64,000 nt of DNA from Gaetbulibacter sp. 4G1. Its GTDB lineage: Bacteria; Bacteroidota; Bacteroidia; Flavobacteriales; Flavobacteriaceae. Of the stretch, positions 16,918-25,434 are shown in pieces. The first letter of the stretch is position 1; each line of letters opens with the position of its first letter. Position numbers and translations under genes: made by a program. The stretch spans positions 124,001-188,000 of the forward strand of contig NZ_MDVN01000001.1 in NCBI RefSeq assembly GCF_002741945.1, read 5' to 3'. The notes under the pieces were generated by a model that was not told where the DNA came from, did no database searches, and was given only the letters and a program-made list of their open reading frames with translations.

Positions 16918-18264
16918 TTATTCATAACCTGGGTTTTGATCTGCCAAGGTTATTTTTGCATTTCCATTAATTTCTTCTTCAGGAATTGGTAAAATATATT
17001 GATTTGAACTTGTAATTGAAGGTTTTAATGTCATCGCTTTATCAAAACGAATAGCTGCAAACCATTCACTTCCGTTTTCAAAAGCCAATTCTCTTGCTAT
17101 TTCATTAAAAATATCATCTTTAAGTTCATCTATATTAGTAGCTGGCGTATCACCGATACCGGCACGATTTCTTATAATGTTTAAAGGCTCACTAGCATCT
17201 TGTAATGTAGCACCACTAAAAGCTAATCCTTCTGCCTTTATTAAATACATTTCTGCTAAACGCAAAAAGTAAGTTGGTCTAAACGTATCAACATGATTCG
17301 TTTTTAGCACTTTTGTACCGCTATATGTAAAAGGTTGCCTTGGATCGCTACCCATTAAAGCAGCAAACCAAGTACTGTTTGCTGTTCTTCCAAAATAAAA
17401 ACGTTTACGATTATTATTTTCTGAATCTGAATTTTCATCACGATAAGTCATTAAAATCATTTCAGACGAATTTAATCCTTTACTAAAAGCTGTTTCAAAG
17501 TCAGGTTCTAAACTTGTTGTTCCGTCATTAATAACTTCGTTTGCTAACGTAGCAGCTTCTGCATATTTCCCTTGAAAAAGTAACACTTTGGCTTTTAAAG
17601 CTTTGGCTGCAGTTTTTGATGCACGATATGTAATTGAAAAATCTGGAGCATCAGCAATTGCTGCATCCAAATCTGATAAAATTTGAGTATAACATTCGGC
17701 TACTGTACTTCTGCCTTTATCTCTGGTAACAAAGTTGGTAGGTTCTGTACGCAACACAATACCTAAGCTACTGTTAGCATCAAAAAATTGTCCAAAATAT
17801 CTTAAAGCATCAAAAGTTGTCATAGCTCTTAAAAAACGAGCTTCTCCAATAATTTCTTTTTTGGATGTTTCAGAAATTAGTTCACTTGAAAGTTGAGTTG
17901 TTTGCTCTATTGCATTATTGGCTACATCCATAACTTTATAAAACATAAGCCAGTAATCTCTAACAAAGATATTATCAAACTCTAGACTATTGTTTGAAAA
18001 CTGTGCATTAATTGACCCAAAACCAGAACTTTTCATTGAGCCCACCATAGCACTAGGAATTAACTCTGAAAACATATAATATTTATCATTAATTCTAGAT
18101 GTAATTGTCGTATAAGCGCCGTTTAATAGTGCTCTGGCATCAGCTTCACTTTTAACTACATTTTCTGCGACTAAATTATTTGGCGGATCATTTTCTAATA
18201 CATCTACTAATTCGCATGAGTAAATAAAAAATAATGTGATTATATAAACTGTTATTCTTTTCAT
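16918..18264 (-). CDS. SusD/RagB-family lipoprotein (short form)
   Basis: The 448-residue lipoprotein (LFFIYSCELVDVLENDPP, Cys near 17) carries SusD features: the N-terminal NNLVAENVVKSEADARALLNGAY helix, TPR-like helices (KKEIIGEARFLRAMTTFDALRYFG), YFLRLAEMYLIKAEGLA, ELAFENGSEWFAAIRFDKAMTL and a C-terminal DQNPGYE. It is shorter than many starch-type SusD proteins (about 530), a length also seen among RagB-like peptide-binding members. It lies 11 bases after susC and before the M16 peptidase, suggesting a peptide ligand; this is inference. Confidence 0.92.
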   Translation of the reverse strand: MKRITVYIITLFFIYSCELVDVLENDPPNNLVAENVVKSEADARALLNGAYTTITSRINDKYYMFSELIPSAMVGSMKSSGFGSINAQFSNNSLEFDNIFVRDYWLMFYKVMDVANNAIEQTTQLSSELISETSKKEIIGEARFLRAMTTFDALRYFGQFFDANSSLGIVLRTEPTNFVTRDKGRSTVAECYTQILSDLDAAIADAPDFSITYRASKTAAKALKAKVLLFQGKYAEAATLANEVINDGTTSLEPDFETAFSKGLNSSEMILMTYRDENSDSENNNRKRFYFGRTANSTWFAALMGSDPRQPFTYSGTKVLKTNHVDTFRPTYFLRLAEMYLIKAEGLAFSGATLQDASEPLNIIRNRAGIGDTPATNIDELKDDIFNEIARELAFENGSEWFAAIRFDKAMTLKPSITSSNQYILPIPEEEINGNAKITLADQNPGYE

Positions 18265-18275
18265 AATTGTTTGTT

Positions 18276-21200
18276 TTAAAATCCTATTCTTACACCTGTA
18301 GTAAATATTTTTGCTATAGGAAATCGATTATTATCTCTTCCTGCGCTAATGTCATTATTGAATAAATTAGAAGCTTCAGGGTCAGCTCCTGGATAATTTG
18401 TTATTGTAAACAAATTTTGAGCTGAAATAAAAACAGAAATATGATTGAAAAATTTAAGTTGTTTTAAGGCTTCTTTCGAAAACGTATAACTAAAGTTTAG
18501 TGTTTTTAATCTTAAATATGAGGCATCATAAACATAATGCGATGATGTTCTGTCATTATTATTTGGATCAAAATAAACCAACCTAGGTATATCTGTATTA
18601 GGGTTATCTGGAGCCCAGGCATTTAAAACACTTGTTACTTTGTTCTCTCCTATAAAAGTGCTTGCAAAATTTGTTCCTCTTGCTAAACCAAAAGCTTCTA
18701 TATCGTTACCCACCGAAAAAGTAAAAAATGTAGATAATGAAAATCCTTTGTATTGAAAAGTACTATTAAAACCTCCAAAAAAATCTGGTTGCGTGTCTCC
18801 AATAACCTCTTGGTCTAAGTTTGTAATTCTTCCATCAGGAATACCATCTGGACCTGTCAAATCTTTAAATCTTAAATCCCCTGGTGATGTTTGACTATTT
18901 TGATATGTTCCTGTTGGTGATGCCGTATTTAAGGCATCAATATCTTCTTGATTTTGAAAAAGTCCTTCAGCTACATAACCATAAATCAAACCTATTGGGC
19001 TTCCTTCTTTAAGCCTTCCTCCACCTGGAAATCCAGTTAAAAACCCATTATCATCTCTAAAATCATCTGAAATTTTAGTCAGCTTGTTTTCGTTTTTACT
19101 TACGTTTAACGATAGATTCCAAATAAAATCGTTGCTTCTAAAAACGTCTCCTTTTAATTCTAGTTCAAGTCCTGTGTTTTTAGTATCACCTATATTAGCA
19201 ATAATTCTATTATACCCGGTACTTCCTGGCGTTATCGCTGTAAATAAAGCATCTTTTGTTTCTTTAGAATAATATCCAAATCCGCCATTAAATCTACCTT
19301 TAAAAAATGAAAAATCTAAGCCAAAATCAATTTGCTCGGTAGTTTCCCATTTTAAACTAGAATTACCTAATTGAGAAATTATTACAGATGGGTCTGGTCC
19401 ATAATCTTCAGCTTCAAAAAGTGTTCGCCAAGCATAGTCTCCAAAATCTTGTTGACCTGTTGTCCCAAAGCTTGCTCTAAGTTTTAATTCATCAATAAAT
19501 TTACTATCACTTAAAAAGTCTTCATTAGAAATTCTCCAAGCTACTGCAGCAGCAGGGAAAAAGGCATATTGATTATCTGGAGCAAACTTTGATGATCCAT
19601 CTACACGTGCAGATAAGGTTAATAAATACCTATTATCAAAATCATAATTAATTCGACCAAAATAAGAAGCTAACCCAGATCCACTTTCAAAAGAAGACGC
19701 ATCAGTAAACACTGTTGCGTTCGTAATATTAGTCAATACTTCATTAAAAAAACCTTCTCCCCAACCTTTTACAACAGATCTTTTATTTTTTTCAAAAGAA
19801 GCTCCTAAAACAGCACTAATGCTATGTTCTTCAATTAACTTATTGTAAGTTAATGTCCCCTGCAACAAGGTATTTGTACTTCTGCTTCTACTTTCTTGCG
19901 CATAACCATCTCCATTACCTTGTGTTCTACTCCACCCACCTGTAAATGTAAAAAGCGGGTAAAAGCTTTGCTGATTACCTTCATTATAGTTTATTGAAAA
20001 TAATGTTTTTAAATTCAACCCTTCTGCTAATTTTAATTGGGTATATAAAGAGCCTAACAATAAGAATGTTTTATTATTATTAGTAGCTTTAGATTGTGCT
20101 ACAGGGTTTTCCTGTGTAAACTGTGTTGAGAAAGAATAATTACCATCTTCATCAAAAACAGGGATATCTGGTCTAAAATTATAAGTAAGTTGAGTGAGAC
20201 CACCATCTACAGCATCTTGATCTGATGATGAAATATTAATTTTAGAACCAAACGTCCAATTATCTTTTATTTTAGTATCAAGATTGAGGTTAAAAGAGTA
20301 TCTATCAAAACCAGTATTTTTATATACCCCTTCTTGTGTATTAACACCTAGAGAAGTAGAATATCTAGTGTTTTCTGAACCTCCAAGTACATTTAGATAA
20401 TAACTTGTAGAGATTGGAGAACCCGGACTCACCTCGTCTTCCCATTTAGTATCAGCATTTCCAAAATAAGAACCATCTAAAACTGAGCGAGCAAAGGCAT
20501 CGTCCCTTGTTCCATTTCCTACAGCTGTTGTCCATACATCTTTAAATTGTGCTGCATTCAATACTTCTAAGGTTTGCGCATTTTGGGTTGTAACCGAAAC
20601 ATTAGCTTCAAACTTAGTTTCCCCAGAGTAGGCACCCTGTTTGGTGTTTATAATGATAACACCATTAGCTGCACGAGAACCATAAATGGCAGCTGCTGAT
20701 GCGTCTTTTAAAATACTTATTGATTCAATGTCCGATGAATTAATATTACCTATTGGAGTACTAATACCTTCTTTATTAAGTTCATCTCCTAGTCTATTTC
20801 CTTCTGGTCCGCCTATAGGTATATTGCTATTTGGTACTACTGGAATACCATCAATAACATATAATGGTTGATTAGAACCAAGTAACGACGTATTTCCTCT
20901 AATTCTAATTCGAGTTGAAGCTCCAGGCTGTCCAGAAGAACTGGTTACATAAACACCTGCTACCTGTCCTTGCAAGGCATTGTCTAAATTGACGGTTGGC
21001 GCTTGATTGGTTATGTTTTTCACATTAACTGTACCAACTGAACCTGTTAGATTTTGTCGTTTTACTCTACCATATCCAATAATTACTGTTTCATCAAGAC
21101 CTGTAACAGCTTCTTCTAATTGAATATTAATATTTTTTCTATCAAGAATATCAACATTTTTGGTTTCATATCCAATGAATGAGATTGTTAGCGTTTTTGC

Positions 21201-21746
21201 ATCGTCTACTAAAGCAATTCTATAATTTCCGTCAAAATCTGCACTAACTCCTTTATTAGTGCCTTTTAGTACTATAGTTGCTCCAGGTAAAGGCTCTCCA
21301 TTTGCATTGGTTATTTTACCGCTTACATACTCTTGAAATAATTTGCCAACAGATTTTTTTAGCGTTTCTAAAAACAAATATGTTTTATTTTTTGGAAACA
21401 AAACAATTTGCTTGTTGGTTACTTTAAAGTCGATATCTTCACTTTTAAAAAGCTTTTTCAATATCTTAGATAGCTTTTCTTTTTTAGATGAAATGCTTAC
21501 AATTTTATGTTTCTTAAAAACATCTTTTTCGTATAAGAATTTAAAATCTGTTTTTTGTTCAATTTCACTCAAAACATCCTCAATCTTCATTTCTTTACAA
21601 TCTAAAGTAATCTTTACATTTTGAGAATAGGTATTAGCATGAATTTGAAATAATGTTAAAAAAAGCAAAATATATGTGAGCTTCATTTTTAAACTAATTT
21701 TAGAGAGATATAGCGTTTCGCTTAACCTAATAATGAATTTTTTCAT
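18276..21746 (-). CDS. SusC/RagA-family TonB-dependent transporter with STN domain
   Basis: The receptor of about 1156 residues has an N-terminal signal (MKLTYILLFLTLFQIHANTYSQ), an STN domain (VKITLDCKEMKIEDVLSEIEQKTDFKFLY), a carboxypeptidase-regulatory-like domain (SGKITNANGEPLPGATIVLKG), a plug (ATIYGSRAANGVIIINTKQG-type) and a barrel ending IFTTGVRIGF. The STN domain links it to the FecR/sigma pair upstream. I chose the ATG at 21746 (MKKFIIRLS), which shares its context with the first STN-type susC; the frame is open to an ATG at 21785. With SusD and the M16 peptidase it makes a probable peptide uptake unit. Confidence 0.93.
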   Translation of the reverse strand: MKKFIIRLSETLYLSKISLKMKLTYILLFLTLFQIHANTYSQNVKITLDCKEMKIEDVLSEIEQKTDFKFLYEKDVFKKHKIVSISSKKEKLSKILKKLFKSEDIDFKVTNKQIVLFPKNKTYLFLETLKKSVGKLFQEYVSGKITNANGEPLPGATIVLKGTNKGVSADFDGNYRIALVDDAKTLTISFIGYETKNVDILDRKNINIQLEEAVTGLDETVIIGYGRVKRQNLTGSVGTVNVKNITNQAPTVNLDNALQGQVAGVYVTSSSGQPGASTRIRIRGNTSLLGSNQPLYVIDGIPVVPNSNIPIGGPEGNRLGDELNKEGISTPIGNINSSDIESISILKDASAAAIYGSRAANGVIIINTKQGAYSGETKFEANVSVTTQNAQTLEVLNAAQFKDVWTTAVGNGTRDDAFARSVLDGSYFGNADTKWEDEVSPGSPISTSYYLNVLGGSENTRYSTSLGVNTQEGVYKNTGFDRYSFNLNLDTKIKDNWTFGSKINISSSDQDAVDGGLTQLTYNFRPDIPVFDEDGNYSFSTQFTQENPVAQSKATNNNKTFLLLGSLYTQLKLAEGLNLKTLFSINYNEGNQQSFYPLFTFTGGWSRTQGNGDGYAQESRSRSTNTLLQGTLTYNKLIEEHSISAVLGASFEKNKRSVVKGWGEGFFNEVLTNITNATVFTDASSFESGSGLASYFGRINYDFDNRYLLTLSARVDGSSKFAPDNQYAFFPAAAVAWRISNEDFLSDSKFIDELKLRASFGTTGQQDFGDYAWRTLFEAEDYGPDPSVIISQLGNSSLKWETTEQIDFGLDFSFFKGRFNGGFGYYSKETKDALFTAITPGSTGYNRIIANIGDTKNTGLELELKGDVFRSNDFIWNLSLNVSKNENKLTKISDDFRDDNGFLTGFPGGGRLKEGSPIGLIYGYVAEGLFQNQEDIDALNTASPTGTYQNSQTSPGDLRFKDLTGPDGIPDGRITNLDQEVIGDTQPDFFGGFNSTFQYKGFSLSTFFTFSVGNDIEAFGLARGTNFASTFIGENKVTSVLNAWAPDNPNTDIPRLVYFDPNNNDRTSSHYVYDASYLRLKTLNFSYTFSKEALKQLKFFNHISVFISAQNLFTITNYPGADPEASNLFNNDISAGRDNNRFPIAKIFTTGVRIGF

Positions 21747-21794
21747 ACTTTTGGTTTGATTTAATGTGTTAGACATTAATCGCATTTAATAAAT

Positions 21795-21826
21795 CGGAGA
21801 ATGTTGCTGCATTTTCCGGTTTTTTT
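21795..21826 (-). promoter_or_regulatory. Conserved hairpin between fecR and susC, second copy
   Basis: The stem CGGAGAATG (21795-21803) with CATTTTCCG (21810-21818) has one G-U pair and seven flanking T on the plus strand. Structure, loop length and position match the hairpin at 11269-11300, although the surrounding DNA differs, which argues for a conserved role in the susC leader. Confidence 0.6.
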
Positions 21827-21901
21827 AATCTTTTTAAAAAGCGATTATTTTAATATTTTGGTTTGATTTGTTAGTTAGTTTTTCTTCATGTTTTATAGTT
21901 T

Positions 21902-23059
21902 TTATGGATTAATTATAATTTTATCTTGTTCAAATCTATATGTGAATTTTCCTGAATAACTTAAGCTTTCCATTACTTGTGTAATATCTTCGATATCAAA
22001 TTTTGCAGTAAAAAATCTATTTTCTAACGCCTTGTTATTATTTATAAACCTAACATTATATTGCCGTTCAAGTTTTTTTAATATACTTCCAAATTCTACT
22101 TCATAAAGGATAAGTCTGCCACTTATCCAAGCTAAATGGGTTTCTATGTTGGTTTCAGAAATTTGTATTGTTTTATCTATTTTATTCCATGCAGCTTTAT
22201 ACCCTGGTTTTAATAATTTTCCTTGTTTTGATTTATATGTATCACCTGTTTTACAAATGTTTACAGAACCTTCAACTAATACCGTATTAATGTTTTTATC
22301 TTCAGGGTACGACGATATATTAAACTTTGTACCTACTACTTGTACATCTATATCATTGGCATTAACGATAAAAGGATGAACAGAATCTTTTGCCACATTA
22401 AAGAACGCTTCTCCATTTAAAAATACTTGTCGGTTTTTCCCATTTATAAAATTAACTGGATATTTTAATGATGACCCTGCATTTAAGTTAACCGTAGTCC
22501 CATCAGACAATTGCACTTCAAACCTTTTACCATAAGGAACTGTTAGTGTATTATAAATTAATAAGTCACTTTTAACTTTATTACTATATGTCAATTGCAT
22601 ACCAGATTGAAGACCAATAAGATTACCATTTGCACCAACAACTTTGGTAGATTCATTTAAATTAATAACTTTAATTTTACCATCATTTAATTTAAGTGTT
22701 ATACTTTCCTTTGGAATAATAAGTTTGTTTTTATTTTGAAAAAAAACTTGTATTCCTCCATAGCCAATTGATAAAAATATAAGTGCCACGGCAGCATATT
22801 TAAAAAAACTTCTTTTCCTTTTTGCAAAACGATAAGTAGTTTTATCTTTATTAATAATACTCAATAAATGCGCTTTGATTTGAGCAGAATTGTATTCCTT
22901 CATATTATAGTTAATAGCATAATTGGCTTTTACATAATCACTAAAGAGCTTAGTGTTTTTAGGGTTGTCAAGCCATGATGCGAGTTTATCTAACTCACTC
23001 AATGTAGCTTGATTGGTAAGATACTTTACTATTATATTTTCAGTCTCTTGGGGAATCAT
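21902..23059 (-). CDS. FecR-family anti-sigma factor
   Basis: The 385-residue protein has an N-terminal cytoplasmic segment (IIVKYLTNQATLSELDKLASWL), one transmembrane helix near 86-107 (FKYAAVALIFLSIGYGGIQVF), a FecR domain (LTVPYGKRFEVQLSDGTTVNLNAGSSLKYPV, QVFLNGEAFFNVA, VQVVGTKFNISSYPED) and a C-terminal DUF4974-like domain. It is the partner of the divergent sigma gene at 23155 and the sensor for the SusC at 18276-21746. The two genes start 95 bases apart in opposite directions, unlike the first locus, where sigma and fecR are co-directional. Confidence 0.93.
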   Translation of the reverse strand: MIPQETENIIVKYLTNQATLSELDKLASWLDNPKNTKLFSDYVKANYAINYNMKEYNSAQIKAHLLSIINKDKTTYRFAKRKRSFFKYAAVALIFLSIGYGGIQVFFQNKNKLIIPKESITLKLNDGKIKVINLNESTKVVGANGNLIGLQSGMQLTYSNKVKSDLLIYNTLTVPYGKRFEVQLSDGTTVNLNAGSSLKYPVNFINGKNRQVFLNGEAFFNVAKDSVHPFIVNANDIDVQVVGTKFNISSYPEDKNINTVLVEGSVNICKTGDTYKSKQGKLLKPGYKAAWNKIDKTIQISETNIETHLAWISGRLILYEVEFGSILKKLERQYNVRFINNNKALENRFFTAKFDIEDITQVMESLSYSGKFTYRFEQDKIIINP

Positions 23060-23154
23060 TTTAATAATATAACTTTATATTATAACGAAGCAATTTTCTA
23101 TAACCCTAACTTTTTCTCAACATTTTTATTAATTTGCAAAAGAAATTATATGAA

Positions 23155-23751
23155 ATGTTAGATTTTTCAACAGATAATACAGCCCTAATTAAAGAATTAA
23201 AAAGTGGTAATACAGATGCTTACACTTTTTTAGTAGAGCAATACAACCAGAAATTATGTGTTTATGCTTTTAGTTTATCACACGATCATAACCTTGCTGA
23301 GGATATTGTACAAAATGTTTTTATTCGCGTTTGGCAGCAACGCAATAAGTTTAAAAACGATTTTGTTATACAAAGCTTCCTTTATAAATTAGTATATAAT
23401 GAATTTATTGATCAATACCGTAAGATGAAATCAACTATGGCAATTGAAAAAAAATATATTGATGCTTTAGATTTTATTTTAGAAGAAGACGATAAAACTG
23501 GTATCGAAAAATTAATAACTCTAGTAAAAAAAGAAATAGAAAATTTGCCGCCCAAATGTAAACGGACTTTCTTATTAAGTAAACAAGAGGGGTTAACCAA
23601 TATTGAAATTGCAGAATACCTTAATGTATCTATTAAAACTGTTGAAGCTCAAATAACCAAAGCGTTTTCAATTATACGTAAAAAAGTGGGTAATAAAACC
23701 AATGGTATTTTGTTTTTACTTTTTGGAAAACGCAAAATAGTTACTATTTAG
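23155..23751 (+). CDS. ECF RNA polymerase sigma factor, FecI-like
   Basis: The roughly 198-residue protein has region 2 (AYTFLVEQYNQKLCVYAFSLSHDHNLAEDIVQNVFIRVWQ) and region 4 (LPPKCKRTFLLSKQEGLTNIEIAEYLNVSIKTVEAQI). I chose the ATG at 23155 (MLDFSTDNTALIKELKSG); the frame is open to a TTG at 23134. It is divergent from its fecR and convergent with the alpha-amylase gene ending at 23772, with only 20 bases between the stops. It should activate the fecR-susCD-M16 operon. Confidence 0.92.
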   Translation: MLDFSTDNTALIKELKSGNTDAYTFLVEQYNQKLCVYAFSLSHDHNLAEDIVQNVFIRVWQQRNKFKNDFVIQSFLYKLVYNEFIDQYRKMKSTMAIEKKYIDALDFILEEDDKTGIEKLITLVKKEIENLPPKCKRTFLLSKQEGLTNIEIAEYLNVSIKTVEAQITKAFSIIRKKVGNKTNGILFLLFGKRKIVTI

Positions 23752-23771
23752 CAAATATATTAGTCACTAAT

Positions 23772-25433
23772 TTATTGTTTTTCCAACAGTACTAACTCAT
23801 ATTCTGTATTAAAAACCACTTTGCCTTTTTTTACAATAACCGTTTTACCACTATAAGCATCATTTAAAATTTCATCATCTTTAAATACTTTAGAAACATC
23901 TAATACTTTTTCTCCTTTTGGTAAATCTAAACCTATCACCACCAAATCATTATAATTGGCTTTTGAAAAACGTCTGCTAAATAGATAAGGTTCTTTTGAA
24001 ATCATTTGGTGAACTCCCGCTCCTATAGCAGGATGATTTGCTCTAAACTGTCCTAACTTTTGCCAATGCTTAAAAATGTTTTTGGTTTGGGTATCATTAG
24101 TAATAGAATTCCAGTTCATAAAAGAACGTAATGTAGCATCACCTTCTGTACCTTCTATAATTAATGATCGTGCAGATTCATCGCCATAATATATTTGAGA
24201 AGTTCCTAGAGCAAGCAATAATTTTGTTGCTGTTTCAAAGGGTTTTTCGCGAGCAGCATCAAAAGGTTGTCCATCATCATGCGATGATAAATAATTTAAA
24301 GTTCCATAACCTTTTAAATCATTACTAAGGTATTTTGAATAATTGGTAAATAACCTTTCATAATCTTGCTGTGCCGCATTCCATTTGAATTGAAAATTTA
24401 TAAGACTTTGAAAAGCGTTATCAAAATAATTTACTTTTTTATCTCCAAAATCGAAGTATTTTCCTGTGTTTATTCCATAATTATAAACTTCTCCTACTAA
24501 ATAGAATTTATTGTCGTCTAAAACTTTATCTGGGTTATTTTTTTTGAATGCTGCAAAAGCATAATCGCATTCAGTTTTAAATTCTTGCCATACATATTCT
24601 TCGGTGTGCTTTACGGTATCTACTCGGTAGCCATCAATACCAAACTCAGTGATATAATCTGTTAACCATTTGATGATATAAAAACGAGGAGCTCTAGGGT
24701 AACCTGTTCTTTTAAAAAATGCATCAAGTTCCCTTACTTCTTGTTCATACCTTCCTTCTTCTTTCCATTTTTCGACTAATTGTATTGGTAATTCTACATC
24801 CTCATTACTTTCGGTTTTTATATCTGGAAGGTTTTTTACTAAGGTGCAGGTTATTGTATTTTCGTAATTGTTGTATTCACATTTTGGATCCGTGCGCACC
24901 CAATCACTCGGCCATACTGGGTCCTTTTCTGTTACTGGTCCTGTATGATTTATAACGGCATCTAATAAAATTCTTATGTTATTTTTATGTGCTACTTGTA
25001 TTAATTTTTTCAAATCTGCTTTAGTACCAAAATTAGGGTCAATAGCGGTCCAATCTCTAGTCCAATAGCCATGAAAACCATAAGTAACACCTGTGCCTTC
25101 ATCTGTTCCTCCATGAATTTGCTCTACAATAGGCGTCATCCAAATAGCATTAATTCCTAAATTAGTGAAATATCCTTCTTCAATTTTTTGAATAATCCCT
25201 TTTAAATCACCCCCTTCAAAACCACGGAGTTTACCTGTTTCAAGGCTTCTATTAAAATTAATATCGTTTGAAACATCTCCATTGTTAAAACGATCAGTCA
25301 ACAAAAAATAAACGTTAGCGGCCTCCCAAACAAATGGTGTTTTAGTTTCTTCTACATTTAACTTTTGATTGTTTTTTTTTCCGCAGCCAATAAATATTAA
25401 ACCTAATAAAATTCCAATTACTAATTGCCTCAT
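23772..25433 (-). CDS. GH13 alpha-amylase-family lipoprotein
   Basis: The 553-residue lipoprotein (LGLIFIGCGKKN, Cys17) has a GH13 barrel: DAVINHTG (region I, near 158), GIDGYRVDTVKH with the nucleophile Asp272, FYLVGEVYN with acid/base Glu315, and SSHDDGQP with Asp386. It resembles single-domain MalS-type alpha-amylases. A cysteine pair near 185 and 196 may form a disulfide. It is the last gene of the alpha-glucan operon, with only one base between its start and the previous stop. Lipid anchoring places it in the periplasm or on the surface, where it would cut maltodextrins. Confidence 0.94.
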   Translation of the reverse strand: MRQLVIGILLGLIFIGCGKKNNQKLNVEETKTPFVWEAANVYFLLTDRFNNGDVSNDINFNRSLETGKLRGFEGGDLKGIIQKIEEGYFTNLGINAIWMTPIVEQIHGGTDEGTGVTYGFHGYWTRDWTAIDPNFGTKADLKKLIQVAHKNNIRILLDAVINHTGPVTEKDPVWPSDWVRTDPKCEYNNYENTITCTLVKNLPDIKTESNEDVELPIQLVEKWKEEGRYEQEVRELDAFFKRTGYPRAPRFYIIKWLTDYITEFGIDGYRVDTVKHTEEYVWQEFKTECDYAFAAFKKNNPDKVLDDNKFYLVGEVYNYGINTGKYFDFGDKKVNYFDNAFQSLINFQFKWNAAQQDYERLFTNYSKYLSNDLKGYGTLNYLSSHDDGQPFDAAREKPFETATKLLLALGTSQIYYGDESARSLIIEGTEGDATLRSFMNWNSITNDTQTKNIFKHWQKLGQFRANHPAIGAGVHQMISKEPYLFSRRFSKANYNDLVVIGLDLPKGEKVLDVSKVFKDDEILNDAYSGKTVIVKKGKVVFNTEYELVLLEKQ

Positions 25434-25434
25434 G

